From Ornithodoros turicata (lineage: Eukaryota; Arthropoda; Arachnida; Ixodida; Argasidae), in the NCBI RefSeq assembly GCF_037126465.1, contig NC_088203.1, positions 94,860,668-94,924,667 on the forward strand: a DNA stretch of 64,000 bases, written 5' to 3'. Shown here in pieces: positions 42,795-54,834 of this stretch. The translations under genes and the position numbers were made by a program. The stretch's first letter is position 1; every line of letters begins with the position of its first letter. The notes below the pieces were generated by a model. That model saw only the letters and a program-made list of their open reading frames with translations, did not search any database and was not told the DNA's origin.

Positions 42795-43190
42795 GGCCTA
42801 TCAAGTAACAAGAATAAACAACTAATATTACGATTACAAAAAAAGCTCTAAGAGCTATAGTAAACGCAGACTATAACTCCACTACTGAACACATTTTTTT
42901 TAAATTGTCTCGTATAAAAATAACTGACACGTACACATATAGATTAACAATGACGTACAGACGGATGCATTTTCAGCAAAATGAGCTCTTCGTTAACCTT
43001 GTCAATCTAGTCGAAACTGACCGTATTCGTTGCTTGTGAACGCCGATAACATGGCAGGTTGAAAGACCACGAACACAATATGGCACACAACTCATTACAT
43101 ATACTTTGCCAAAACTTTTAAATGACAACGTACAACTTGACTTCGTGGAATTACGCGTTCCAAAGATACGATTCCTTCTCTTTGGTTATG
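42795..43190 (+). pseudogene. LINE reverse transcriptase C-terminal region, frameshifted
   Basis: After the stop at 42794 the coding trace continues in other frames: LRLQKKALRAIVNADYNSTT, then ITDTYTYRLTMTYRRMHFQQ, and further on TLPKLLNDNVQLDFVELRVP. This order (thumb helix, then an LPxLLN block near the end) is usual for CR1/Jockey-type proteins. Several frame changes and stops are present. Confidence 0.6.
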
Positions 43191-43278
43191 CACAATGATT
43201 ATATTTTTCCTGATAGTTAGATGTTTCTTGAAGCGCCTTAACCAGTTTCCTATTTTCTTCCTGTTAATTAAGTTCACA

Positions 43279-43315
43279 TATATTTATATGTATATATATA
43301 TATATATATATATTA
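43279..43315. repeat. AT microsatellite in a LINE 3' UTR
   Basis: A TATATG-interrupted TA run splits the 3' UTR of the LINE ending at 43595. Confidence 0.85.
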
Positions 43316-43439
43316 TTCTGTGTACGCTTCGCGATGTTGACACACTGTGTACTGTAATTCATTAATTTCCGAAGCATTAGTTTATGTTCTGTGTGTCTTG
43401 CTATGCATGTTGAATTGATGACATCGTATGAACATTATG

Positions 43440-43595
43440 TAATAAGTTCCGCTCCTGAAGGACGGGGCCTGGGGCACGTCAAGCTGCAAATGCAGCTTTT
43501 TTTCCCAGAGCTCCGGGTTGAGCTCTTGAGCCAAATAAAGATTATTATTATTATTATTGTTGTTGTTGTTATTGTTATTATTATTATTTTGGTTG
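43440..43595 (+). repeat. LINE 3' UTR hairpins and ATT/GTT tail
   Basis: The terminal region contains short GC-rich stem-loops (for example CTGCAAATGCAG and GAGCTCCGGGTTGAGCTC), then AATAAAG and a trinucleotide ATT/GTT run at 43541-43590. A stem-loop plus simple-repeat tail is a common 3' end for LINEs that prime on short repeats. Confidence 0.65.
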
Positions 43596-46258
43596 ATTAG
43601 GTGTGCAGTATTTTCGTTTCTTGGCACAATAAGAAAATGCGGCGATTGAATAGACGAGTAAAAGGCTGGTATGAGGTCTATTTTAAATGAAATACGATAA
43701 ACATTCGCATGAACAAAACATAACAAGTGGTTTCTCCGACTACCTGGCGGCCGCAATGTGCGGATTGCATTCTTTGTTTGCCTTAAACGACATTGACAAA
43801 AACGTCTACTAACCTAAAACTCTGGAAACGACTGTTGTCATTTTGTCATCTGCTACTGTCTCACCTAGTACTGTCATCAACTTTCGTTGTCATCCAGTGT
43901 TTAAGTCCAGTCTTGTAGCATTTAAGCACCGCTACAGAGCACGACAGGCGGTTTGAAGTCCATCTGTTGTAATATTTGCATTTACACCTCCTGTATACGA
44001 GACGAACACGAAACACGCGTAGTCAAAGTGTTGTCTACCTGGCCCTATCAAAAACGTAATAAATTAATTTAACACTGTTTTGCTGTCCATGAGATAAAAA
44101 ACGACACGAATCATAAATCACACGCTGTATGGTTTATTACACACCACCATTATTATTACAAAAGAAAAAAAAAAACAAATACGTTTTGTCGGCGCCTGCA
44201 TCTGTCTACTTCTGTATTACACTTAACGTCACTATCATGACCAACTCCACAACCATTAAGTTCATGCAAAGCGCGTTTCACGACAGAAAACTACACACTT
44301 TATAACTACACTGTCTCATTTTTTAGTTGCAGCACAAATGCCACGTCGCAATCTACCGCACAGGTAAACAAAAGGCAAACACAAGGTAACCTGCACAATC
44401 ATAACCCACACTCGAGAAAGAATAACTCCACAATGACAATCTTCTCTCTCTGCGCCGTTTACAAGCGCACAGATACACGTGTACTACACGCAGCAGCAAC
44501 GCCTAAAACCCACTGCATTCTTCAGCCCACAATGCAGAAACAACCCCATTCCCGCAGCCAGTGTGGGGGGCGCCACTTTCATTATTTACCGCTACACGAC
44601 CCGGGGCGCTCGTGAATTATTCCCACTACGTCAAAAGCCGAGGCGCCGGTATACCCAGTTCGGGCGCAAGTGCTCACCCCCAGCAACACTCACGGTCCAG
44701 ATTAAAAGCTATTACGTCCGGCCCATGAATAAGTGAGGAACCTCAGAGGTACAAAACTCGTCCCTCAGAGAGTTACCTTTTGCTTTTACGCCGCGAGACA
44801 TCTATAACTTAAACCTGACCCGTGAAAATCACTCGCTGCGGTCGCTAGTAAGAAAGGGCAAATTAAAACGTATGTTCCCGCGGCAACCGGAACAAAAAAA
44901 AAGAGAGAGAGAGAGAGAGAGAAACGTGCGTAGATGAGGACGTGGCCAAAGTACACAGACGAGGTTACGGAGCTTGTTTCTGGTTATGCTACATCAAATC
45001 TGGTTTGATTTGATTCATTGTATCATACTCAGGGCACGCTGGGCTATGAAGAATATACCTAGCGATTAACAAGAAAATCAGATGTGTGATACGTCGGTGC
45101 TCAGAAAAATGAAGAAAGAAAGTAATTTCGTGTCCCTGAATGAAGAGAAGCTATGCTTATTCTGGGTCGGAAATCTTCTTTTTGTGCGTTGGCGTACACT
45201 TCGTGAAACACTTATGAGATACGGAAAAGTCTTGCTCTTTACACCTCTTTCTTTTTTAAAGAAACTAAATAATGCAGGGAATAATAAGGACTCGCGTGCA
45301 ACTTGAAACAGGATGGCTATGATGTCACTAGTAGAGACAGAACGCTCCCACGAGACTGGCAGAAAAGACATTGGAGGGCCGAATATAATAGAATGTACAA
45401 AACGAGAGAGAGAGAAAGAGAAAGAGAGAGAGGATAAGAGGCGAGACGAGAAACAGCGAAGTTAGCTTTAAAGAAATTATTTGAAGGAAGCTCCGACTAC
45501 TGATTTCGTGATTGCTAGGTTCTCAAAAATTCAGCGACTCGGCCGTCCGGAAGAATCCCCGTAAATCTTCAAATAGCTGTCTTGGTTCCTTTAAACTTTA
45601 AGGAGTGCCGAAAAAGACTAATTGCACTCTTAAATATATGATCGCCACAAACCCGCAGCCATGTGCTCGCGTCTCATATACGTAACTATTCGTATCCGTT
45701 TGTGAGGCATTTCATCCGAACGAGACACCTCATGCGAAGCACATAACAAAAGTCACATATCTATTTAATCGTAGAAGACGCTCAGGAAGTCCATCTTTCC
45801 ATTCGCTTACTTTCGTCCTGTAAAGGGTACTTCACCCTATAAGAGGAGCAAATGCGGAGAAGCCTGCTTTTCATGGCAACGTACAGTCGTCCACGGTGTT
45901 GATCAGGTTGCTTCATCAAAGCCGTCAAAACCCGTTGTGTAAATATCTTCCTGCCGCTGTTCCTGGCATTAATCTGTTACGAAGCAATTAGTGACAGGTA
46001 TTAAACAAGTTAGCATCGATAATACCACGAGTACCAACTGGTTATGAAAGGCGTCAAGGCCCTTATTTTCTGGATGTGTACAGCACAACGAACAGCGCTT
46101 TCTACTTTGTCTCCACTGTACTACCTTGTACTGTGTGCAATAAGACAGGTCAAATGGACGGTTGCGGTCTTTCACGACAAGGCAACCTTACGTGTACCAT
46201 GCATTATATACCATTCACACTATAGATGAAGGACTATCATGTAGGTTGTAGACTAGTA
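43596..46258. other. No gene recognised
   Basis: GA-rich simple repeats at 44.9 and 45.4 kb. Frames are below 100 codons and unrecognised. Confidence 0.5.
45400..45432. repeat. GA microsatellite
   Basis: GA units with AAAG interruptions. A shorter GA run lies at 44902-44921 and another at 55417-55431. Confidence 0.8.
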
Positions 46259-46575
46259 CGGCAGTAGTGGAGTCTTCGCGCGCAGAAGACGGTGCAACAA
46301 GAAAGCACGGCCTCCCAGTTGAAGAAGCCAAGTCCGTATTGCACACGGTGCATGTAGACACTTCTGACTGCCCCGCATGCCAACAGACAGAAGACACGGC
46401 ACACACCCTTCTTCATTGCGTCTGGCATGACTGTACTCGAAAATATATTCTAGATGTTCTGTGTAGTCTTATTGCGCCTAAATCCGGTGCAGTCTTAACA
46501 GCTTTTCACCTTCACTTCCGCTCACCATCTCATCTCCCGGCTAGAGCCGTGACGCTGCCCACACTTGGATAGATT
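46259..46575 (+). pseudogene. LINE C-terminal knuckle fragment with GTGACGCTGCCCAC tail
   Basis: The frame contains VDTSDCPACQQTEDTAHTLL then HCVWHDCTRKYIL, a C-x2-C...H...C knuckle of the kind ending LINE proteins (46360-46450). It is followed by a CATCTCATCTC-type UTR and GCCGTGACGCTGCCCACAC at 46546-46564. Only the end of the element remains. Confidence 0.6.
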
Positions 46576-48340
46576 CTCAATAGACAACACCATCTAAACC
46601 GACATAAGGTTTAAGATTTAAGTTTGCCTAATCCCTGTTGAATAAGGGCAGATGCCCTGAGGATACCACAGGCAAGAAAGAAAAAGGTGATACAAAAGAA
46701 AAAAAAAAACAAGATGCGAAGGCTAAGTTGGAAGATGAGTTGCTGTTTCCGGCTCTTCCGGTGGTCTCGGTATTCTCAGTTGTCTCGGTGGGCATGGATG
46801 GATGGACAGACGGGAATATGGAAAACGCGGTCTTTTCGTGTTGTGTGTGTCGTGGACTTTGTAGATGTCATCACGTGGGTCTATGTGTAGCCGTTCTGTG
46901 CTGTAAGCTTTACGGCACAGAACTGGAACGGAAGACCAGGACAACAACTTTACGGCGTAAAGTTGTTGACAGTGGAGCTCTTGTCCTGTTTAGCCGGAGT
47001 ATCTTGTCTAGGTTTTCAACAAACTAGTGTTTACGACGTACTCCTACCAACAAGCACGCATTATTGAGTTTAAGTCGTAGCATGACAAAGCAGACATCAA
47101 GACATATTTAGGAGCCACCATCTCCATATTTTCCTTTTCTAACTCTAACTCAAGACATATTTCTACGGTACCCACAAAATACCGTATAACGTCGAGCACT
47201 CGAGTATACGAGTATGCACAAACTCATCAAAGTCCAACCCACACACTGTGAACAACACTTAGAACTCTCTCACGGCTTCCCCATCAAGTCACCAAGCAGC
47301 CATAAAGCATGGATCGAAAATATCTAACGCAAAAATCAAACGAATAGTCGTCGATCAAGAGAGCACCCACAGCGCCGCAGCCGCCGCATATCGCGGGTGC
47401 AATTCGACACCGCTAGCCATCTGGCCATCTCCTCATTGTGTCCTGTTTCTCACGTATGCAAACGCATGCGACAGTCGAGTGGAGACAGGAAGAGATATCG
47501 CTCGGCACAACTCCGGTTCCTTCCTTCGAGACTGGCAGAGCCGCTCCCACGTCGTGGATGCTGGAGTTCAGACCGGAGACAGCAGTGATCGCCCGCAGAG
47601 GTCGTAGATGACACAGCAGACCAGACGGGACAATGGCACTCATCAACGCGTTCTGTTGGGATTTTTTCTCCCGTTGAGCGCCGGGCACGCGTGGATTAGA
47701 GAGGTTCCTAGGATCTCTAATTACAAAAGTATAGTGAAGATGGTTTGTTGTTGACGGGCTTTCGATTCTTATTTCATGTTGCTGACACGTTTCTGACGGG
47801 GGATCGATGGTGTCAAATTGTAGTATCAGAGCAGACTCTGTTTCGAAATATCGGTGTATCCTGAGGTGAGGGGCTACTTGGATCTATTCGTTCACTGGAT
47901 TACTAGATTTTATGCTTTCCAGAGTTCGCTTCGCGGAAAATAAAGCGAGCGGATTAACGGTGTGACCTACTTCAAAGCCGCCCGCGATATATTATGGTTT
48001 ATAGCATATATATCAGGTATACGAAAGTATTCTTATGAAACACTTCGTAGCCTTATGGGTATTTCTAATATTTGTACTTATGTTATCTACTAAGCTCGCA
48101 AGCTCAGCAAATGAGTGGTGAGACAAAAATTCGAAATACAAAGAAACCGGACATCGGTTAAATGGGCACACGGCGCAGCGACGCCTATACAGCAATCATG
48201 GAATGCCTACTCGAACAGCACTATGAACTGAAAGCGCGAGTGCATAGGGGTTGACCCGTGCAGGGTCAAGGTTGTCTTGTTCTTGGCAAGCCGCGCGAAA
48301 TGAAGCGCCGCACCGGTAAGACGCCTCCAAGCCACTCTTT
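46576..48340. other. No gene recognised
   Basis: A 129-codon frame (46638-47027) begins in a lysine-rich simple stretch and has no known domain. A small perfect inverted repeat (CAACTTTACG/CGTAAAGTTG) lies near 46945-46966. Confidence 0.45.
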
Positions 48341-48431
48341 TAGTGCATTGTTCAACTTTGCATTGTGCACTGCATTGTGCAACTTTTAGTGCATTGTGCA
48401 CTGCATTGTGCAACTTTTAGTGCATTGTGCT
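48341..48431. repeat. 31-bp tandem repeat
   Basis: The unit beginning GCATTGTGCACTGCATTGTG and ending CAACTTTTAGT occurs about 2.8 times. Each unit contains two CATTGTGCA cores. Confidence 0.8.
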
Positions 48432-48507
48432 GCTTGCGCACCTTGTGAAGACGTGTTTGGAATCTGCAAAATCTGGTGAGTGAAGGAAAGACGACGAAAT
48501 GCGGAAG

Positions 48508-48555
48508 CTGATGATGATGACGACAATGATGATAATGATGATGATGATGATGATT
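48508..48555. repeat. GAT microsatellite
   Basis: GAT/GAC units, most regular at 48536-48553. Confidence 0.85.
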
Positions 48556-49079
48556 GCATCTCCAAGGCTTCGTTGTATAGACGAGAAAGTCGGATCACCT
48601 ATACGTTCTAACAATCTAGACATCTAAGTGGGGAGCGCGGATATTGGTGTTCAGATCTTCAACGTTTTCCAGTCTCTGCGAGTTCAACAACTTGATAATC
48701 CATGGTTAAGGAAGTAACGCCGCTATAGCTTGCATTATATTACTTCACGTAACGTTTGCAGTGCGCTTCTGTGTAGCGTTCGGCGAAAAGGAGCAACGAA
48801 TATGAAAGACTGAGACATGGCAGTCGTCGGAAAAGCAACACGGCGGAGGGAATCCAACCCCGTTCCTGCTGATTCCGGTCAAGTGCACCAACCACTACGG
48901 CACACTGACACGGCTTACCGACGACTTGCCGAGAGGCCTCATCCGGCTAACGGGACACGCCTCGCACTCTCTTCACTTCCTCTCCTCCATGTTTCGCATA
49001 TACACACGTCCCATACATACGTGACAGGACGAGGCAAAGGCGTCTGGTGAACATGACCGTGTTCTGATTCATGTTCTTA

Positions 49080-49371
49080 CACTCTAAGGGAAAAGGGCGT
49101 GATAAGGTGGTAACTTCTATAGTTACCACCTAGGTCAACATGGCGTCTGATAAAGGGTGTAAAAGGGTGGTAAAGGCAATTACCATATATGTCAATTGCT
49201 ACAAAAAGGCGTACGCCACCCCCCCCCCCCCCTTGCTCGCCGAATCAGAAGCGGTAATCCTATCATTCGTGGCAGAGAGTGAGGTAGCAGGTGCAACCTT
49301 TTAGGCACAACATATGCGACAACTATTACCTCCTAAAATATGCAACTGCTCCACCCTTTTTTCTAAGAGTG
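49080..49371. mobile_element. MITE A relative with different arms, TA duplication
   Basis: TA at 49078-49079 and 49372-49373. The ends CACTCTAAGGGAAAAGGGCG and (reversed) CACTCTTAGAAAAAAGGGTG share only the first bases with MITE A, but the centre contains MITE A blocks (CTACAAAAAGGCGTACGCC, AATCAGAAGCGGTAATCC). A C run lies at 49219-49233. Confidence 0.7.
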
Positions 49372-51352
49372 TAGGAGCTTCAGGGTTGTGTTGCATTCGT
49401 TCGGTTTTGTTGTCCAGCCTCGGAGCAGTTACTTATCAGGAGGAGAACAGATAGATATGTGACACACTCGCATTACGAGCGGTTCACACCCGACATCACC
49501 CTAAATCATTACCGCCAGGCTCACGCAACACTTTTTTTGCACAACCAATGCACAAGAGACAAGACAGTCATTGTAACAGGGCCCCTCGCCCCTCCTCCGT
49601 GGAGAATATATCGCACCTGCAGGACTCGATAAAACCGCTTTTGTTCTTCGTCACTCAATACGTGAAACAAAAGAGAATTGAATTCTCCCCCACCATTTTA
49701 TCATACGAAACAATCGAGCGATACAGAAACAATATGCACCACACCCCCAGTAGCAAAGCCATAAGCAGGGTATTTTTCATTAATAGTGTATACCAAAAGA
49801 AGGGGTTAACAGGCAGTAATCCCTTTATGCGCCTTAGCCCTCCTCCCCCTCCTTCCCTTCCCCCCATTAAGCATCGCTTCACCGTGATCCTGTCGGGAGA
49901 TAAAGCAATTCCTAACCTCATTCAAGCTTGAATACACAATCATTCCTAACTCCCCTCGTCCTAAAAAATAGTAGTGAAGAAAGAAAAAAAAAATACATGC
50001 ATACAAAAGAAACCTTCCCGCCATGTCAGAGACGACTGTCAGCATGTTGTTATCACGCTCCACGAAAATAAATAAGACGGGAAGTCGGAACGCACAGGGG
50101 GCGCTGCTGATAACGCTTTGTTCCCTCATTTTTTGTACATATAAAACGGTGCAGATTAGCTTCGGTAGGAGGATGTACAGTTTCTTGTTCAATTCCTAAA
50201 CTCTTCCTACTATTCGCCGGGCATCAGGCTTATTATTTGTTCGGAATTGGTCAATATATCTGCATGAACAACAACAACAACAACAATTTTATTGTGAGAT
50301 GATGAATGTGATGATTGATGCTTACCACTGGCTGGTCTTCAGCTGCCGTATTTTGCGTAGATTCCCGTGAGACACATGCTCTGCAAGGAGAGAAAGTGTT
50401 TCAAGTCCCTTACGTGCAAGAACAGCAAAGCAATTCATGCAGGAATAACATCAAAATGTCGTTAAACGAATGATTACAAGCTACATTGTGATATTCGAGA
50501 GCTATAATATCTAGTAAGTCTCAGGTACCAATACTTTGATTCCGAACTCTTGCATCTGGTGTGAATGGTAAACGTTGAAAGGGTGACCAACATATGCATA
50601 AATGAATGCATAGTGAGTGAATAAGTGCATGCATGCACACATAAGTATATGCATAAGTGAATGGACGTATGAACACTCTTTAAGTGTGATTTATCGGGTT
50701 TCTTTTCTTTTTTTTAATAAAAAGGCGACCTTTGTCCTGGCTGACTGACCTTTCCTTTTCATTTATTAAACTTTCACATCCCCCCACCTCCCACCTGTAA
50801 GCGAAATAGCTGAAGAAGAAAAAAAGTCTTGATTGGACTTCGTTCTTCTACATTTACTTCAAGTTCGAAGGGCCTATCGCATCCGGCCTGGTCCATTCCG
50901 AAACTATAGCGCGTTCCTCACTGATAATAACGCCCAAACCCTGACGCGAACTGGTGGGGTTGTTCCTGTGCAGCTTGAGATAACGCATGGCAAGATCAGA
51001 CGACGCATATTGAGAGTAGACCGAGGTTCCCTCTCTGGAAACGTCACCCGGACAAGGCCAATCAGTGAGCGTCCTTTGGCGCGGACGAGACCAATCAGGG
51101 ACCTGCAGGAGAGACCATGATAGCCTTGGCGACCGACCGGCAGGAGGGCGGGCGAGCCGGAATACTAGGTGACGGCGTCTGCTCTGTGATCGGCTTGCGG
51201 AATGTTGTTTTTGATTTGGGTCGGACGTGTTCGTACGGCCAGGACAGTAAGACCGCGTTCAACAGGGTCACGTTAGAGGTTGCACTGGTAAGCGAAAGTA
51301 GGCGTATTTACCGAGGACTTTTCACGTAGTATATTGCGATGCGAACGCCAAG
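49372..51352. other. No gene recognised
   Basis: Frames of 127 and 128 codons overlap on opposite strands at 49.5-50.2 kb; none is convincing. Confidence 0.45.
50265..50340 (-). repeat. Probable LINE 3' tail (AAC repeat plus TTTTATTG)
   Basis: An AAC repeat at 50268-50286 followed by TTTTATTGTGAGATGATGAA reads on the minus strand as a CATCATC...AATAAAA...GTT tail like the other LINE ends. The stem-loop itself is not clear. Confidence 0.35.
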
Positions 51353-51560
51353 CAGGGGCGGATTAAAGGGAAGGGCGGGGGGGACCGCCCCCCCCCCCCG
51401 CCATGAAATCAAGACCGCCCTCGCCACATCAAAATGCAAGGTTTTTCACGAACCATATCGTCTGGACTTTGTACATATTTGGTTCAGCAGAAAAATAGAG
51501 GTTCAATTGCTTTTGTGCAACAGTGAAATTTGTCATTTTCAGTAGTCATTTATCATATTT
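51353..51560. repeat. Possible hAT left end
   Basis: CAGGGGCGGATTAAAGGGAA resembles the common CAGGGGCGGAT terminus of hAT elements and is followed by G- and C-rich DNA. The right end is not found, so the extent is a guess. Confidence 0.35.
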
Positions 51561-51819
51561 GAAGTAACTTCAATTCCTTGAGTTGAGCTTCGAAATTTGG
51601 CAAGTCAACCCACATCTTCTCGACCGAAATGAAAAATAGATGTCAAGCTTCGTCAAACTGGCCATGGACATTCTCCATATCACGGTTGCATCAGCATATT
51701 ACTTTGTACCGTTATTCCGTGGTCTTTTGTAATGTCATTTCTACATTTTCTCTTGTCTGGTAAGAGTTACGAAATGCAAATAACTACTACTACTGCTACT
51801 TTATTTTGACTTTGGAGAG

Positions 51820-52090
51820 TGGAGAGTTTCATCGCCTGAGGCAATACTCTACCCCATTGCTGGTGGGAATGTGGGGAATAAAATAACGAGCCCCTTCACA
51901 ATAACGATCGAAGTCCGATGGTATCCAGAAATGGCGAAAGAGCTTCGAGCGCAGAGCGTTGCTGGGCTGGATTGGGCCAGGGACCAAGCAATTTCGATAG
52001 GGAGAAGGAGCGAGAGTCCAGCTGACGAAGACACTCGGAGAGTGCGGTTGGGGAAGGTTGGTAGTGCCTGGCTACGTCATCATGGTGTTA
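51820..52090 (-). pseudogene. LINE 3' end: C-terminal block and UTR stem-loop
   Basis: The minus strand encodes DSRSFSLSKLLGPWPNPAQQ then RSALEALSPFLDTIGLRSLL and a stop, the best-preserved copy of the C-terminal block. The UTR stem-loop (ATCGCCT / AGGCAAT type) is at about 51827-51863. Confidence 0.75.
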
Positions 52091-52094
52091 GCTG

Positions 52095-54382
52095 CAGAGG
52101 GAGCGCGAATCTTTAAAACTCGTTTATTTAATGTGTAAGAGTGTTTTCGGAAGAGAAACCTGGCCAAGTTGACTGTGAAGCGGTGGCGAACATTACCGCA
52201 TCGGTCTCACATACATACCTTCCCGGAAACAATAGTCCCTTTAAAGGGCCACTACTCGTAAAGTGTAAACCTTCCTCTTCGTGGAATGAAAGATGGTGTT
52301 ACCTTGACATCAACACAAAAGGAACAGGGCTCATCCGTTGCGTTCACGCGTCAATTATTCTCTCTCACTCACTCTCGTTGTCAAGAAGCGGGACAGTGCA
52401 GAGAGACCTCGGATTGGTTTTCTCAAACGAACGAGACAGAAAGAGAGAGGCAAAGCGTAAATTGCTTTTTTTTTCTTTTTTCTATCGATCACAAATCACG
52501 GACGACGCAACGTATGAATTCCGTTCATTTTTCGTTGATGTCACAGCGCGGCTTTGACTTCTTGGTCTCGACTGACATGTAACTCCGTTACTACTCCGTT
52601 AACCACATCTGCAAGCTACTCAAACCTTCAGTATATAAAAACGCGCACCTCCTAAAAAAAAAGAGCGATCTGACAAAAAATATATATAACGCGCGCGATA
52701 TACGGTATGTACGGTACCGTACCCAATGTGGTACCCAGGTGGCGGAACCACATCTCCATATTGTTTCTAGTATTTCGACACGACGCCAACATCCCTTCGC
52801 GCTCCCAACAATCAAATTGACTAACACACGTATGAGACCCTATCGCACACATAGCGCGTTGCAAAAGAAACTAAAAAGGCGGAAATTGAGGAACCCCAGC
52901 ACGTGCACATACTACAGACCAAAAAAAAAAAAAAACTGACCGAATCCAAACACATAAAGTCAGAAACCACCGGCCCCTCCGAGAAGCACAACAGAGAGAG
53001 AGAGAGCTGTATCCAGGGAGAAGGAAAGGCATGGAAGCGAAACGCCATCGCCAGCACATCAACTTTAATCTTCGTGGAGAGAATTACCGCCGATCTTCCC
53101 TCCTGGAAGAACAAAGACGACTTCGGCCAATCCATTGGGAATGAAGCCGGCGGCAACTCGCCTTTGAAGCTTTGACTCATCTCTGCGGAACCAGTTTATG
53201 GAATCAGCAGCCCCACATGTGGCCGGCCATTTCCACATTTCTGTCGGCTTTGCCCACAGCAATGAGCTTCATCTGCAACAACACAAGCGGCCTCGCTTCA
53301 CAGGAGGCCCTTCGGGCGGTGGCGCTTCCAGCGCGATGACGTGCACAACTTCTCGTGCAGTTGGTGCGCGGAACAAGTGTATACCAAGTTTCTTGTTTTA
53401 AAGAGAGCCGCTATTGCTTTGTTTCGCTATCGAAGGAACGACAGCGTAGTTCTATAACGTACGAGCGGGATTCCTTCGTGTGTCGTTATTTTTGTTTTGT
53501 TTTTGTTCGCTCAAAGAAGCGAAAAAATGTGTTGCTCGAAAACTAGTTTCATTGATCAAGCAAGTCTATCAGAAGCCAGCGTTGCAAAATATTTCGCTGA
53601 AATCTCCACTATTCTCTTTTTTCAATCAAACAATCAAATATTTCTCTGAACCGAGTCTTGTCGCTGCGCAATATCATTTACGAAAACGCTCACAAAATTC
53701 AACCATGAACCCATGAGTGGCGCGGCGTGACATTGAAGTCCCGGCCCGATCTCTTCGCGTGTCGTGATCCCATCAGTGTGACGTAGCATCAGCGCAGCGA
53801 GCAGTCGGGAAGCGTCATTTCCCACAAAATTATGTTTGCGACGGATACTGCGCGGCGTACTACTTGCGGGGTACTCTCTACGTCACGGAGTGACGTCAAC
53901 AACCCTTATTCACTTACGAGCTCTCAGAGGGAGTTGTGGGCTTCTAGATGGTGTGCAGGTCAAAGGTTCCTCTCAGGCGCTAGTGGTCAGAGTATACCAC
54001 CGCAGCCGAAAACGAAAAAAATGATGGAGTGAGCTCACACTGTTCCTTTAAAGCAAGTTTGGCAACGTTATTGCATTAAAAATTCTGCACGCGCAATGCA
54101 ACGGCGATCGGAATCTAGGGGGAGGGGATATGTTTAATGATAACAAACAAACAAACAAAGGAGAGGAACGAGGGAAAGGTCACCCAGACAGGGTGTCGGC
54201 TTGCTATTCCCAAAAATAAAATAAATAAGATAAAGAAAAAAAGAGTAAAGAAAAAGAATAAAAAGAATAAGAGAGGTTCGGTTGATCTAGGCTAGGAAGA
54301 GTTGATCCAACGCTCGCTTTCCCGGTGCCACGACACACCTCTCGTCAAGTTGCTGCGTTAATTCATCGGATGAGACTCAACG
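52095..54382. other. No gene recognised
   Basis: A run of opposing frames at 52.14-53.4 kb (up to 138 codons) with a conspicuous A run (52921-52935). I could not identify a domain on either strand. Confidence 0.4.
54175..54215. repeat. GGAAAGGTCA repeat module, with partners elsewhere
   Basis: GGAAAGGTCACCCAGACAGG and GTGTCGGCTTGCTATTCC match 28796-28832 and, reversed, 62661-62702. An A-rich stretch follows in two of the three. It is probably the end of an uncharacterised retroelement. Confidence 0.5.
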
Positions 54383-54761
54383 GTGCTTTTACTGCATGAG
54401 ACAAGTTCACTGTCCCAGGTGCTGTCTGAAGGGTCTATAGAGCACATCCTTCTTCATTACACACACTACCAACCTTCCCGAACCACACTTTCTGGGTTTC
54501 TCAATCAGCTGGACTCACGTCCACTCTCCTTGTTAAAACTGCTTAGTCCATGGCCGCATCCAGCTCACCAACGCTCTGCTCTCAAAGCGCTTCTGACCTT
54601 TTTGGACACTGTAGGACTTTGGTCCTCACTGTAAGGTGACTGAATATACCATCACCCCACGACCAGCAATGGTATATAGGGTATCGCCCCTGGTCATGAA
54701 ACTCCGCCATCATAATCATCAAATAAAGTTGCTGCTTTTTACAGTCTTTTTACAGTTTTTA
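54383..54761 (+). pseudogene. LINE 3' end, left arm of an inverted pair
   Basis: The frame encodes SIEHILLHYTHYQPSRTTLS, then NQLDSRPLSLLKLLSPWPHP and ALLTFLDTVGLWSSL before the stop, that is the knuckle remnant plus the LGPW-type block. The UTR stem-loop lies at 54664-54706 and the tail is AATAAAG followed by TTTTTACAG repeats. From about 54544 onward it is repeated in reverse at 54835-55053. Confidence 0.75.
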
Positions 54762-54834
54762 CAACTGTAAAAAGCACATCACTGTACAGTACTGTAAGCC
54801 TGCACTGTACAGTCTTTTTACAGTTTTTACAACT

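Larger units (their letters stand above)
40708..43595 (+). mobile_element. Non-LTR retrotransposon, 5'-truncated (CR1/Jockey-like)
   Basis: A single LINE copy runs from the end of an endonuclease domain through a reverse transcriptase to a 3' UTR ending in an ATT/GTT repeat (43541-43590). The parts are annotated below. It carries a 217-bp insertion (42308-42524) and an AT dinucleotide expansion (43279-43315). Only the C-terminal part of the endonuclease is visible, so 5' truncation near 40700 is inferred. The clade call rests on domain order and motif style only. Confidence 0.8.

Noticed and set aside
43382..43756. 124-codon minus frame with an asparagine run
   Set aside because: The run comes from the ATT/GTT tail of a LINE; nothing else in it is recognisable.
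46942..46966. CAACTTTACG/CGTAAAGTTG hairpin as a terminator or MITE
   Set aside because: It is too short and isolated, without target duplication or a second copy in the window.
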